This document shows, one piece after another, positions 10,490 to 21,469 of a stretch of DNA of 64,000 nucleotides. The position numbers and the translations under genes were made by a program. The notes beneath the pieces are model-generated. The model made no database searches, had not been told where the DNA came from, and saw nothing but the letters and a program-made list of their open reading frames with translations. Positions within the stretch are counted from its first letter, which is position 1; each line of letters starts with the position of its first letter. The stretch is taken from positions 24,041,009 to 24,105,008 of the forward strand of contig CM059578.1 in assembly GCA_030386875.1 (NCBI GenBank), given 5' to 3'. This DNA comes from Morinoia aosen (lineage: Eukaryota > Arthropoda > Malacostraca > Amphipoda > Talitridae).

Positions 10490-12670
10490 CATATTGTAAT
10501 ATACAATGGTACTATTCTAACGAAATCGACAAATTGACGTGCCAATAATAATCCAAAATCAATATTTAAGCACTGTGCGTGAAATACCCTCCTCAGATCA
10601 ATATGAAGTAAGTCAAATGTCCAAGATCTTTCAGTAACGAGCGAACTCTTTTATTGCTGGGGTAACTCTAATGATTGCGCTATTGCAATGATCGAGTTTC
10701 TTCACGTAAGTGCAAGTTTGAGCGTACCGGTTGTAATAAATGGCATCCTACTTGAATCAAAATTGCTGGTTTCCCATCAAAGGCTGGGTTTACCAAGAAA
10801 GATTCACTATTCATCGTCAGCTGGTATGTTTTTTACGAGAGTAAAGCCTTGAAATCTTGAGCTTAGAAACCACATAAAAAGTGGCCGATGAAACATGGCC
10901 AAGCCAATTAACAATGTATTATTTTGTGACATAAACATCTGAAATGTAAGCAACTGATAGGCAAAATGTGTTTAACGATTATTTCTGAAATAGATGCAGT
11001 ACAGAATGAACACCCGTTGTTATGTTCAGCATATTCATTACCCATACTTCATTAAAACCCGTGTGACTTCAAAATTCTTCATTCAGCATGCCCTACTCTA
11101 TCTGTTCTGTGAATTTAACGCTGGTGTCTAAACTGAAAATCAATGAAACTCAAATAAAACGCACTCTCAATAATGCAGCTTTGGCAAACTGAAAAATCAA
11201 TATATCTAATTCTAGAAACAAAATGTTTCATACGTGTAAGATGAATCGATTGCTGTATAACCTATCTATAAGTGAACATAGACACAATAATTCTATAGGA
11301 GCACAAGATTTCAAAACATGATGAAGAAAATGCTCGTGCCAAGCGTCGTACCCCCGATTTTCTCTCCACAACAAGCTAAGTAATAAAAGCCGTAAAGAGA
11401 AAAAAGTCGGGAACATCTGAATTCTTTCGATGGTCCTCTTCGGAAAATATTCCTACAATTTGGATGCAAATAAGTCGAGTCGAAGGTGTTTTCGGCCACC
11501 GTTTTCTTTGCATTGGGATAAGCACGGAATAAAAAACTGTTCTTGCATAATAGAAACGCAAGCCATTAAGGAACAGAAAAAAGGGACAAAATTGTTATGC
11601 AGAAAAATTGCGCTGCCTTGGGCTTCTGAGTCGGACTTGCACAACAGGATGTCGTTTTCGCACGAATTGAGAAAAATTGCTGAATTTTTCCCTATGTCTT
11701 CTGTAGTCGTGATTACTTGATGCAGATTATGAAATAAAATATGCTAGCAGATTCACTACGAGGGAGTATTGCAGCAGTGTTAGAGAATTCTGCATGGCTT
11801 GAAAGGCTAAATTTTTTCTCATCGCCGATAATTCGTAAAAATATGTACAGAATATCTGGGAAAAAAATGTTTTTAAATTCTTGGACAGCGTTTGGTAAAA
11901 TATGGATAACTATTTTGGAGACAGCTACAATTTCAGCATCATGACATTAAAGAAAAGAGTTCGTCGCCATGCAAACTTAAATTCAAACATTTGAAGGAAA
12001 TACCTCTGCTATACATGCAGGAAATCAGGAGGATTATTTGTAGTTGTTTATACACTTCCACTTCAATAAATGAATCATTTGGTCTGATAAATAGGTTTTT
12101 CTATGCAATATGTCGTTAGAAGAGGAATCATGTATTCAATAAGGAACACAACGCACGAAAGTTCCAGTTTTATGAAATCGTAAAAGATGATCTTTTTCAA
12201 ACGGTCACGAATCACGATATTGTGAAACAAAAAACATTGAAAATTATTTAAATGAATACAGCCAATCTGAAATATCAAATAGAATAGGAAACTGCTGATT
12301 GACAGGTTCGTTTGAATATTTGAAGGCAAGATTCCCGTGTTATTCACATCGGGGATTTACTAGGAAAATGCATATACAAATAAACATAAACGCAATCACG
12401 CAGAAACTGAGTTTTCCTGAGAACTTTTGTAGATTAAATCGACTTGAAGGTTCTAGCATTTTCGTCAACCAAGTAAGCACAGAAGCGAAACCCAATCAAG
12501 ACAGTGGGATATGAGGTCTGACGAGAGAGCAAATGTGTACCGCTCTATTTGTGCTGTTCTGTTTACTTTGTCTTGGTGATCGATGCCAAACTTTAAACAT
12601 CATGAAACAAGCTATCCCCAAACACTGATTCGGAATACAGAATTGCATTGAAATGAAGTTTAGCCGTACA
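10490..12670. other. unannotated stretch
   Basis: No supported gene. Several overlapping open frames of 60-96 codons occur at 11228-11944 on both strands without recognisable domains. Mutual overlap on opposite strands argues they are chance. No repeats seen. Confidence 0.4.
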
Positions 12671-12679
12671 TGAGTGTTT

Positions 12680-13415
12680 TTCAAAACACTGTTGAAAACA
12701 CTTCGATACATTGGTGAAAACAATTCAAAACACTGTTGAAAACACTTCAAAACACTGTTGAAAACACTTCAAAATACTGTTGAAAACACTTCAAAATACT
12801 GTTGAAAACACTTCAAAACACTGTTGAAAACACTTCAAAACCCTGTTGAAAACACTTCAAAACACTGTTGAAAACACTTCAAAACACTGTTGAAAACACT
12901 TCAAAACACTGTTGAAAACACTTCAAAACACTGTTGAAAACACTTCAAACACTGTTGAAAACGCTTCAAACACTGTTGAAAACACTTCAAAACACTGTTA
13001 AAAACACTTCAAAACACTGATGAAAACACTTCGAAACACTGTTGAAAATACTTCAAAACACTGTTGAAAACACTTCAAACACTGTTGAAAACACTTCAAA
13101 CACTGTTGAAAACACTTCAAAACACTGGTAAAAACACTTCAAAACACTGATGAAAACACTTCGAAACACTGTTGAAAATACTTCAAAACACTGTTGAAAA
13201 CACTTCAAACACTGTTGAAAACACTTCAAACACTGTTGAAAACACTTCAAAACACTGTTAAAAACACTTCAAAACACTGATGAAAACACTTCGAAACACT
13301 GTTGAAAATACTTCAAAACACTGTTGAAAACACTTCGAAACACTGTTGAAAACACTTCAAAACACTGTTGAAAATACTTCTAAACACTGTTGAAAACACT
13401 TCAAAACAATGTTGA
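12680..13415. repeat. 22-bp minisatellite with a 130-bp higher-order unit
   Basis: More than thirty copies of CACTGTTGAAAACACTTCAA(AA), 21 or 22 bp long. Each unit holds a small dyad, TTGAA-AACAC-TTCAA. Within 12930-13330 a six-unit block (four of 22 bp and two of 21 bp) marked by CTGATGAAAACACTTCGAA recurs at 13017, 13147 and 13277. That is an exact 130-bp higher-order period. The minus-strand frame of Lys-Cys-Phe-Gln-Gln type repeats is a by-product. Confidence 0.97.
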
Positions 13416-13439
13416 ATGTGTTCTGCTCAAATACAGTGA

Positions 13440-15300
13440 GTCGACCTTATTTCTCATAATTTACAGTCGCGTCACTCGTGTCACTCTCGTTGATCTAAGT
13501 ACATCTACCTGAAGCTATTCAAGAGCATGAATTTTCTGAAAAAAAGTATGCCAGTCGATTGTCAAATTCTAGTTATCTCGTCATTGCTGAACATTAATGT
13601 TTCAATAAATTGTTTTTAGTTCCCATTATTCTAAAATTCCGCAAAAAATTCGAGCTATCAAATGAGTCTGCAAGTTTATTCTAAAGCTATTACTTCATCG
13701 TTGGGCTTCACTGCTCTTGGGCAATTTCAGTTTATGACATAAGACACGATATGTCACATCCTGAATATTATTTCTCAACCTTGTATATTATCACCAAGCT
13801 CTACTGAGAAACTCAAATTTCATTTCAGGAAATGCATTGTTTTTTTTAAACGAAATATGTTGCAGTAGCATTTTGCTTGAGTAATATTTCGTTCGTTTTC
13901 TTTCGTCATTTTCATTTTTCCTGCTTTTATTTCTCTCTCGTATATAAACATTTTCTTCAAGTAAGGTTGACAAAAGTGTTCACACATGTGAGATTTTGCG
14001 TCCGTAAAACCGTTAGTACGCTAACATACTTGAAACTCAGAAAGATTTTCGTCCGCAATTGTTCATCTAAAAATCAGAATAAAACATTGAATTCTTCCTC
14101 AATGCGGAGTCATATACAAGAATCATTGCAAAAGTATCAAACCAAATAGTTTTATACATGATATGCTATTGCAATGCTGTTACATTAAATTACTACTCGG
14201 AGACGGCTTCCATAAGATCATTGAAGCATTTGCAAGTGTACGCTGACATTTATTCGCTCATTCTGCAACACTCATTCTCATCCCCTCCAGCAGAATCTTC
14301 GGAAATTGTTGCTTGATCTGATTCTTAAGTGTTCTCCAAAGATATCAATTGGAACGTCCACTTGCAATTTCTGAATGAGCATAAAACTGTACACAGATAG
14401 ATGGGACAATGATTTTGGAAGTTATTCTGAATAACAACTTTTCACTCTCTTCTATCCCGATGTTAAACATATAACTTATCTAAATTTCATGACTATTTAA
14501 AGATTTTTTTTAATATGTTTTACTACACATTTTACTGAGAAGCGCTAGGATAATTCTTTATATAGGTTGACAGTGAAGGAAAAAATGTTCTGACCAAAAA
14601 ATAAATAACCTCATCGAACACTTTTAAGGAAACATCCGCAGTTGTTGCTTATAAAGTCACGAAAAGCATTTTATTTGAATCAAGATTACATAATGGCTCT
14701 TGTTATTCAATGTTTCTGTTGTTCGCTGTAAAATGCGGCAATACAGATTGCTTGGCAGCTTACAACCCTCATGCGAAGTAGCCTTCATAAAACAATCCAT
14801 GGTTAAATGAGCCAATTATGAACATTTTGGATAGATATAAGTCTAATCTGGCTGCCCTGTTTTTAACGCGAATCAAGTACTTATAAATACATCGAAACTT
14901 CTTTGACACTACGCTTCCATAGGTGCTAAATACCACTTCCTCGCTATTAAAACTATCACTTTTTTATCCAGAGCCACATTCTAACTAAAGAGAACGAACG
15001 CAGAAGTCTTGAGAAGAATTTTATTTCCCCCAGCGGAAACTGTTGACATCGAAATTCCATTTGCATTGCGGCTTTATTTGCCGGGGGAGTTTTCTCAACA
15101 TCACAAGAGCGCTTCATTAAACTTAATGAAGGGAAGCAGTCGTTATAAGATCGTCTTGTCAACCTGCCAGCTCCCTAGAACCTGTGCGAGTAATTGCTTA
15201 ACTAGGCAACCAGAGAGGCTCGTGGCGGCAGTATTGCGAGAGAGATAATTTCTTTTTAGTCTTTGTTCCCGCTGGTGATGATAAATCAAAGTGTGTTTCT
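13440..15300. other. unannotated stretch
   Basis: AT-rich, no supported gene. A weak inverted pair (TTGCAAGTGTACG near 14230 and CGTCCACTTGCAA near 14354, 12 of 13 matching) brackets a segment of about 140 bp that might be a decayed TIR element. The block at 15000-15250 is GC-richer with an open plus frame of 79 codons, of no recognisable family. Confidence 0.4.
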
Positions 15301-15321
15301 AGTTTGAGCATATTTAGCTTC

Positions 15322-15530
15322 TTCATAGATGGTTATTTTGAGACAGGGAAAAATTTTCTGCCTTCAAGTGACGGATGCAGTGATTGATAGTGTTCCAAAG
15401 GATCCATCTAGTTAGAGAATAGTTTACATATTCATAGATGGTTATACAACGAGAGGAAAAAAGTTCCTGCCTTCAAAAGACGGATGTAGTTCTGAAAAGT
15501 GTTCCGCAGTGTGCATCTTGTCGAAGTAAT
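15322..15530. repeat. 109-bp tandem duplication
   Basis: TTCATAGATGGTTAT at 15322 recurs at 15431, followed in both by GAGGAAAAA-type, CTGCCTTCAA, GACGGATG and AGTGTTCC words. Two diverged copies. Confidence 0.8.
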
Positions 15531-15545
15531 TCCATCATTCTCTTA

Positions 15546-15690
15546 TGCAGTTATTTTGTGAACGGAAAATCTTAAATCTAGGTAAGTATCATGTCAAAGC
15601 ATGTTCAGCATCTTCTAAGACGGTTGTTTGGTGAACAGAAAATTATAAATCAAAGTAAGTATCACGTCAGCGCATGTTTAGCGTCCCCGT
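15546..15690. repeat. 73-bp tandem duplication
   Basis: GTTATTTTGTGAACGGAAAA at 15550 is matched by GTTGTTTGGTGAACAGAAAA at 15623. Both are followed by GTAAGTATCA and GCATGTT. It directly follows the 109-bp duplication but is unrelated in sequence. Confidence 0.8.
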
Positions 15691-15699
15691 TTCAAACGT

Positions 15700-16455
15700 T
15701 GATCCGTTTAAAAAGAAGAATTAGAAAGCAATTAGCGAATTAGAAATGACGCAGAAACACCTATGATCTTATACAGACTTGACTGAAAATTTGGAATCAA
15801 CAACCACTCGCTACGCATTCTTTGAACGGAGAAACAAAACTCAATTTTGAAACTCAGAAAATGCCCTTAAATCTCTTGCCCTAATTGCAAATGTTTTTCA
15901 ACTCAAAACGTATATTACATGTACAAACGCAATTCGGCAAGAGAACCCCTTCCATAACCACATGCCATACGTAACTTTCCTTAAAATTATTTGCCTTTCC
16001 GTTTCGAACATTTAGTGTGCAATTTAACCTACGTTCTAATAACGCTGCGATTCATCGAAATAACAAAACACACATTTTAAAGTTTGAATAACAGATATAT
16101 CAATTCAACTTCCCATATCTCGCGTCACCAATGTGAAGTGTAGTTTTAGCATCTCGGTGTTTTCAAGTGACATAATCGGTGCATTTTATTGGGTTTATTT
16201 TTGCCGTTTACAAATATAATACTAGCTAAAGTTTTCGTTTGACTTAAAAATTGTGCAATTTTATCATCTTCGTTGTCTGGTACAATGCAATATTTTGAAT
16301 AGCCATATTTTCCATTTTCATTATGCAAATTAAGTTCTGCACGCTGTAAGAATTAGTCATTTTGTTGGTTGTTTGACTGTCATGATGTAGCATTTTTCGA
16401 TTGATTTAGCATTTCTTGGAAATGATGTGAAACACATCATTTTGAACGCATTCTG
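15700..16455. other. unannotated stretch
   Basis: AT-rich, no supported gene, repeat or inverted structure seen. Confidence 0.4.
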
Positions 16456-16459
16456 GTTC

Positions 16460-16850
16460 CATTTAAATGTAGTTAGACACAGGGACTTTTTGCAGAACCT
16501 TGTTTCATTTAAATTTAGTTAGATACAGAGACTTTGCACAAAACCTTGTTTCATTTGAATGTAGTTAGATACAGAGGCTTTGCACAAAATCTTGTTTCAT
16601 TTAAATGTAGTTTGACACAGGGACTTTGTACAAAATCTTGTTTTATTTAAATGTAGTTAGACACAGAGACTTTGTATAAAATCTTAATTCATTTAAATGT
16701 AGTTTGAAACAGAGACTTTGTATAAAATCTTAATTCATTTAAATGTAGTTAGACACAGAGACTTTGTACAAAATCTTGTTCCATTTAAATGTAGTTAGGC
16801 TCAGGGACTTTGTACAAAATCTTGTTTCATTTAAATGTAGTTAGACTTTC
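16460..16850. repeat. 46-bp tandem repeat, 8.5 copies, invariant period
   Basis: CATTTAAATGTAGTTAGA followed by CACAGAGACTTTG and CAAAATCTTG. Unit starts fall at 16460, 16506, 16552, 16598, 16644, 16690, 16736, 16782 and 16828, exactly 46 bp apart despite many substitutions. The sequence is unrelated to the 46-bp array at 150-342. Confidence 0.95.
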
Positions 16851-16869
16851 CTTCATCGTTAGCAAATTA

Positions 16870-17340
16870 AAAGATTTTGGAGATGGAATCCGCAAGCTCC
16901 TAGATCGCAAGAAACGGTTCTGCCTCGCAGCCTGCCCCCGACACTGCGCTGACAAGGTTTCTGCTGTAATCATCTCTGCGCTGTCGGATTTTGCGGCAAA
17001 TCCTGTCTGATTATGGAAGCCGAACTTGCGTCCTCTAAAAATTCCACTGCGTACTTATTGGAAACCGGGCATTTGGCTAACAAAATAATCGCAGCTTTCA
17101 CCAATGTTATTTTAGGGGCTGAATGAACACATAATCATAAACGACGTCTCCATTTATCACCTATTTTATTTCCTCTCGTAATTTGCGTCCGCTCGGAAAG
17201 GCCCAATAAAAATATTCTACGCCATAAATTCCGGACTTTTTTGCTCCCCCCGAGGATTTTGCGAGCCGATCTTAATTATCCCGACATAAATTCATGGATG
17301 TTTTTTTCACCGGAATCCAAAGAAAGGAAAAATTACAGGG
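16870..17340. other. GC-richer, unique, possibly regulatory segment
   Basis: Balanced composition against an AT-rich background. The first part (to 17010) is open on the plus strand, ending ADKVSAVIISALSDFAANPV, but its ATG lies inside the upstream minisatellite, so any exon would need a splice acceptor that I could not fix. The second part has several TAATT-type homeodomain-like words and no long ORF, which would fit a conserved non-coding element. Function unknown. Confidence 0.25.
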
Positions 17341-17790
17341 AGGAATATTGCTCAGCTGAATCTCCATGTTGAAGATTATGCACGAAATTTCCCATTTCAG
17401 GGATGGTTGAAGGAAAACTTAAGAAATGGGGCCCTGCATCCCATATCGAAGCTATACAATTTACCTGAAACAAAAACACATCAAACGACAATTTCTCTGG
17501 AGTATCCAAAAATTACTTTCGACGATATTTTTTTCTCTGTTATTTACACGCAAAAAACTGACTTTGTTCTCTATCATATGAAGGGCCTTACCCAGATCAA
17601 TAACATTGGACGACAAATGTCTATCCTTTGATTGACGTTTTCCTGCTTTGCTGTTTCAAGAGTATTAAGGACATCGTAACATTCATTGCGTGGTTCCCGA
17701 CAGCCAAACTCTTTCAATGTACTCTGCAATATACTCAAGAAATACTTCGAAACAGGCTTGATCGTAAATTTTTATTTGGACTTGAGTTAC
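17341..17790. other. unannotated stretch
   Basis: Two short plus ORFs (17407-17631 and 17686-17979). The second runs into the MITE that follows. No family recognised and no repeat seen. Confidence 0.35.
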
Positions 17791-17793
17791 TGT

Positions 17794-18064
17794 CACGGTA
17801 GAGGAAACAAGGCAGGGTCAAACCAGTTTTTTTTCATTGAAGTTGTGGTTTTGCTGACGTCACGGCAACGAACCAATAGCAGCGCTCATATTGGATCTGG
17901 TAGCACTACTAGCTCAAAATCTGGCTCCACTATTAGCCTAACGACATGGCGTTTTGGTGACGGCATAAAGTTTGTTTGAAATAAAGCCGTTCTATTGGCT
18001 AGCCGAACAAGAGAAGGTGTATTTTCTTCAATAGAAATGACCTTACCTTGTTTTCTCTACCGTG
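17794..18064. mobile_element. 271-bp MITE with CACGGTAGAG terminal inverted repeats
   Basis: The left end starts CACGGTAGAGGAAACAAGG and the right end is its inverse with about three mismatches over 26 bp. Similarity continues inward: GGGTCA..TTTCATTGAAG on the left against CTTCAATAGAAATGACC on the right, and CCAATAG against CTATTGG. The element is therefore nearly palindromic towards its ends. It has no coding capacity. Flanks do not give a clear target duplication. The CACGG start recalls Transib-type ends, but the rest does not decide the superfamily. Confidence 0.8.
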
Positions 18065-18374
18065 GTTTTGAACGCTGCAAAATATAAATAGTGAAAAAGG
18101 TCAGCGAGGTTATAAAATATAATAAACATGAAGAACGATAAATAACCTAAATAATCAGCTCACTAAATAATTTTGTTAACTAGGAGGTAATATAAAAGTC
18201 AGACGATCCATTTTTACCTACATTATATAATTTCCATGATTTTATTCAAGACTTCATTCGTTCTAGTGAAATTTCATACGGCAACATACTAAAATTGTTC
18301 AAGTATGAATGACCTATTTTAATATCATATAGAATTCTTAATTTTCCTTTATTCCGGAGAAATTAAAATTCTTG

Positions 18375-19382
18375 GAAAGGACCTGTCAGCATATGATGAA
18401 GGACGGATCATTGTATCTCATCATAGTCGATACAGACAACAATAGACTGGAAACAAAATTGCAAACCCGGTTCATCTCTTGGGAACTGTGGGAAGCCCAA
18501 CATTCTCACTGACAGAGACAAACGCTCTTCAAAGAGATTGATGAAGAAAAATCTACGTCTATCGACGCAAACAATTTCTAACAAGAATTGTGAAGGTCCA
18601 AACATAACTTCTCAAAAGACTGTGCGTCGAGAGTTAAAGAATATTAAAACAGGCAAATGCTAATCCACACGAAAGCCATTAGTTTTAGTTTTATCATCAA
18701 ATCTGAAAAAGCATTTGTCATTTGCTCAAAAACACCGAGATTGGACAGTTGCGGATTGGAAGCATATAATGTGATCCGATGAGCTCAGATTTACCCACTT
18801 TCAAAACTATGGACGTTACAGGTAATGGAAGTATAGCTACGGAAAGCAACGTATCATTTTACAACGTCCCAACTGTTCAGGTATTTTGTAATGCTTTAAG
18901 GGTGTTTTTTACAAGGATTTACATGGATCTGCATTTCTGAGCAATAAGAAAATGAATTCACTACGGGCTTATTTCAAGTTTTTTCCAGCCATGTTCATCT
19001 TACCATTGAGTACTATTTTCCTGATGACTAAGGAAACATTTAACACTTGCATTTACCGGGGAAAAAGTTGTTCAAGGTTGGTTTATTGTGAAAAATAAAT
19101 ATATGAGCACATAAATAGGAGCCCACAATGTTCTGATTTGAGCCGCGTTGAAATTTCATGGAATGAGCTTGAGAGGAGCCTACTTGACTCATAGCCCTTT
19201 CCTCAACATTGACTAATCTAAAGGGGACAAGTTATTTCAATTATGATCAAAAGCAGAGCATCAGAGGATCCAAAATCGTGTAAATTTGATGCCAAGTGAA
19301 ATGAAAGATGTAATCCGAGGCAGTTAAATCGCTTACTAATGAATTTATGAACCTTGCGACTTTATTTCGGCCACTTAGTGTA
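18375..19382 (+). pseudogene. Tc1/mariner transposase pseudogene
   Basis: Fragments of a Tc1-type transposase appear in order in shifting plus frames. GKDLSAYDEGRI (from 18375) is the first helix-turn-helix. LTDRDKRSSKRL and TSQKTVRRELKNI (18506-18647) are the second helix-turn-helix region. LSFAQKHRDWTVADWKH then SDELRF (18712-18795) contains the first catalytic Asp. VVQGWFIVKN lies at 19066-19095, and SDLSRVEISWNELERS (19132-19180) contains the third acidic residue. A C-terminal MPSEMKDVI block (about 19290) ends the series. The middle catalytic block is eroded, and there are several frameshifts and stops. CCACTTAGTGTA at 19371-19382 looks like the 3' terminal repeat beside a TA target. The 5' terminus was not found. 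The copy is not functional. Confidence 0.88.
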
Positions 19383-19389
19383 GTTGAGT

Positions 19390-20160
19390 GATAACTTTTT
19401 ATCAACTTCGATGGCAAAAAATGAGTTCCATATGAAGATTGTAATTCAGTGTTCAGCGTGTGCTGAAAAATACCTTATAGAAATTTTTATTCTTTGTTGC
19501 AAAAATGTAACAATGAAGTGACAGTGAAATTCATTACAATTTTTAAGGATTTTCATTAAAGGAATTCATTGTACCATAAAACTAGTGCGGAAACACATTT
19601 TTAGAAAAGTACATTTTGAAGCTACTCAAAATGTAGTCTTGACGGTCTCCGAAATGGGAGTTTTCAAATGAATCTTTTTCTAAAGTTCTTTCATTGTACG
19701 AGTCATAGAAATGAGACAATAGAGGAGCATGTGCTGAGAGAGCCGTTTTCTCAATATTAGAGCAGCGTCACAGAACCGGTTGGATGCAGGATTGCTTTTG
19801 CATTTCATACATAAAAAATCATTCCATTTTTTATACGATGCTTCGCTTCATTACCTTTAAGAACAACATCTACCAACGACAAAGTGGAATGATGCGAAAG
19901 AGTACAACCTTTCATATAACATTTTTAAATCTACGTTGAATAATTTATTCGAATTGCCCAATTAATAAGTGGAGACAGGCTCTTATGAAATGAGCAGTCG
20001 TATCTAAGCAGGTGACTGGTGCAGTAGTGACATGATTTTACAGCTGAAGGAACGGATTAATTTTGCTTTTAGTGTCTTAATTAGGATAATAGAAACCTAT
20101 TCAAAGGGAACACCTACAAAGTCTTTCGACATAGCACTCAGTCCTGCACCACACACCCCT
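19390..20160. other. unannotated stretch
   Basis: AT-rich, no supported gene or repeat. It may include further 3' remnants of the Tc1 element. Confidence 0.35.
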
Positions 20161-20299
20161 CTCGATAATTGTCGATAATTGCACTGGCATCATGGAACAA
20201 CTGTAGGGAAATAATGTTTTATTCCAATCAATCAAGCCTAATACGTATCATCTTGTGCATTGGTTTTCAAATGCCTTATAACTAACCCCTGGAAGCTAT

Positions 20300-20470
20300 G
20301 ATGGTTAACCCCCGGTCAAGCCGGCACCCATTTCTGACACCTGGGTAGAGTGGGGAATTGTGGCTGAGTTCTCCCTTTTCCTACGGGGAGAAATCACTGC
20401 ACAGTGCCGGGACTCGAAAGCCGACACCTGCTCAGAAGGGCGCGTTCTTAACTAGTCGGCTACGGTGACC
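20300..20470 (-). mobile_element. tRNA-derived SINE
   Basis: Read on the minus strand, the head starts near 20470. It has an A box TAGCCGACTAG (20462-20452) matching TRGYNNANNNG at every position, and a B box CTTTCGAGTCC (20420-20410) matching GGTTCGANTCC at 9 of the fixed positions. The two are separated by 31 nt as in tRNA genes. A GC-rich body follows, with words such as GGGTGCCGGC, then AT-rich sequence. No cloverleaf or anticodon arm fits well, so it is not a working tRNA. A 10-bp inverted pair, GTCGATAATT at 20171 and AATTATCGAC at 20471, brackets the region. No direct target duplication was found, and the 3' boundary is uncertain. Confidence 0.75.
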
Positions 20471-20680
20471 AATTATCGACGGCAACTTGGTACTCAACTA
20501 GTTTGTGAACTGCTTTGCAGTATTTTCTCAAGCCACTCTTATGGAGAAGGGACTGTCATTGCGAAAAGAATGGGAAAACTAACTCATGAATTACCAAGCG
20601 GATAGAGAGCGAAATGGACCTAAAATAGAAATAGGAAAACAGGAGATCGATCCTATTCCGGAGTGTAATCCGATTAGAGT

Positions 20681-20941
20681 TTGAATCCCATTTTCCTCAC
20701 TCCTAAAAGTGAGGATACAGTGAGGAACTTGAGTTGCCATGATAATTTCAACGTGCAGGGGGAATATCTATACGTAATTTCAATCTTGAGTAACGATGAG
20801 GCTGTTCCAGATCCTCGTGATATGCGTGTTTATGTTGAACGTACAAAGGAAATCTTCGCTCGTAACAGAAAAAACATGGATATAAAATTAGAGAAATATT
20901 TGAATTCGTATGTTCATTCCACTGCCAGTGGAACACACTGA
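20681..20941 (+). CDS. hypothetical ORF, possibly mobile-element derived
   Basis: 86 codons from a TTG, or from a possible acceptor GGATACAG ending near 20719. The C-terminal part is polar and helix-prone (EAVPDPRDMRVYVERTKEIF, then KNMDIKLEKYLNSYVHS) with better composition than neighbouring chance ORFs. It lies between a SINE and a dispersed repeat. The basic, helical C-terminus is vaguely like retroelement integrase linkers, but this is a weak resemblance. No function is assigned. Confidence 0.22.
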   Translation: MNPIFLTPKSEDTVRNLSCHDNFNVQGEYLYVISILSNDEAVPDPRDMRVYVERTKEIFARNRKNMDIKLEKYLNSYVHSTASGTH

Positions 20942-21009
20942 AGACTACGCTACAGACAAGTAGGTTGAATAGCCGAAGTTTCTGGCACACAGAACCAAAA
21001 GAATGAGTA

Positions 21010-21350
21010 CTTAATTAAAAAACAAGGGTCGCCCAATGGTTGGAAAAAGATAAGTTGTTAAGGAATTTTGCTCTAGCGTATTTGACTCTGAAAAGACCCT
21101 GCAGAAAACATTAGAAATTACTTGGGCATTAACAGACGCATTAAAATTCAGCAGCTTGAAAAAGATGTTATAATTAAGGCATACCCGTCGCTCGCTATCG
21201 AAGTCGTTAGCACTCATCGGACTATTTTCCAGCTGGAGAACAATAGCAAAATCCAATTCATGGTCGATAATTCCTTGACATTCTGTGCCTTCTCAAGTGG
21301 GTGAGAGATTGTGGAGTTTCTTAACTCACAAATCTTGAGACAGGGCGAGA
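21010..21350 (+). repeat. dispersed repeat family B, copy 1
   Basis: Similar to 63540-63830 in the same orientation. Shared words include CGCTATCGAAGTCGTTAGC (CGCTATCGATGTCGTTAGC in the other copy), CTCATCG.ACTATTTT, TCAAGTGG, GTGAGAGATTGTGG and AATCTTGAG. Both copies encode a similar short peptide around AI[ED]VVS.HRTIF in the same relative frame. The family may therefore once have been coding, but the family is not recognised. The palindromic element at 21356 begins just after this copy. Confidence 0.7.
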
Positions 21351-21355
21351 CACAG

Positions 21356-21463
21356 CCCAGTCTAACTTTTTCGCCACCTGCATGCATGTTTTTCGCCGCC
21401 CAAGTAATTAAATTGCTTAGGCAACGAAAAACATGCATGCTCGGGCGAAAAAGTTTCACTGGG
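21356..21463. mobile_element. 108-bp palindromic mini-element, copy 2
   Basis: Second copy of the element at 7381-7490. It begins CCCAG and ends CTGGG, with TTTTTCGCC, GCATGCATGTTTTTCGCCGCC-type and mirrored GGCGAAAAA words. It abuts the end of dispersed repeat B. Flanks do not show a convincing target duplication. Confidence 0.8.
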
Positions 21464-21469
21464 AAATAG

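Noticed and set aside
13053..13250. 65-codon minus ORF with Lys-Cys-Phe-Gln-Gln repeats
   Set aside because: By-product of the 22-bp minisatellite.
12680..13415. Heat-shock element array (GAA/TTC dyads in each unit)
   Set aside because: The GAA and TTC triplets are three bases too far apart for contiguous nGAAnnTTCn pentamers.
150..16850. Common origin of the two 46-bp arrays (150-342 and 16460-16850)
   Set aside because: Only the period is shared. The unit sequences do not align.
20400..20470. Functional tRNA gene on the minus strand
   Set aside because: The A and B boxes fit, but no consistent acceptor, D-arm and anticodon-arm pairing was found, and a SINE-like body follows.
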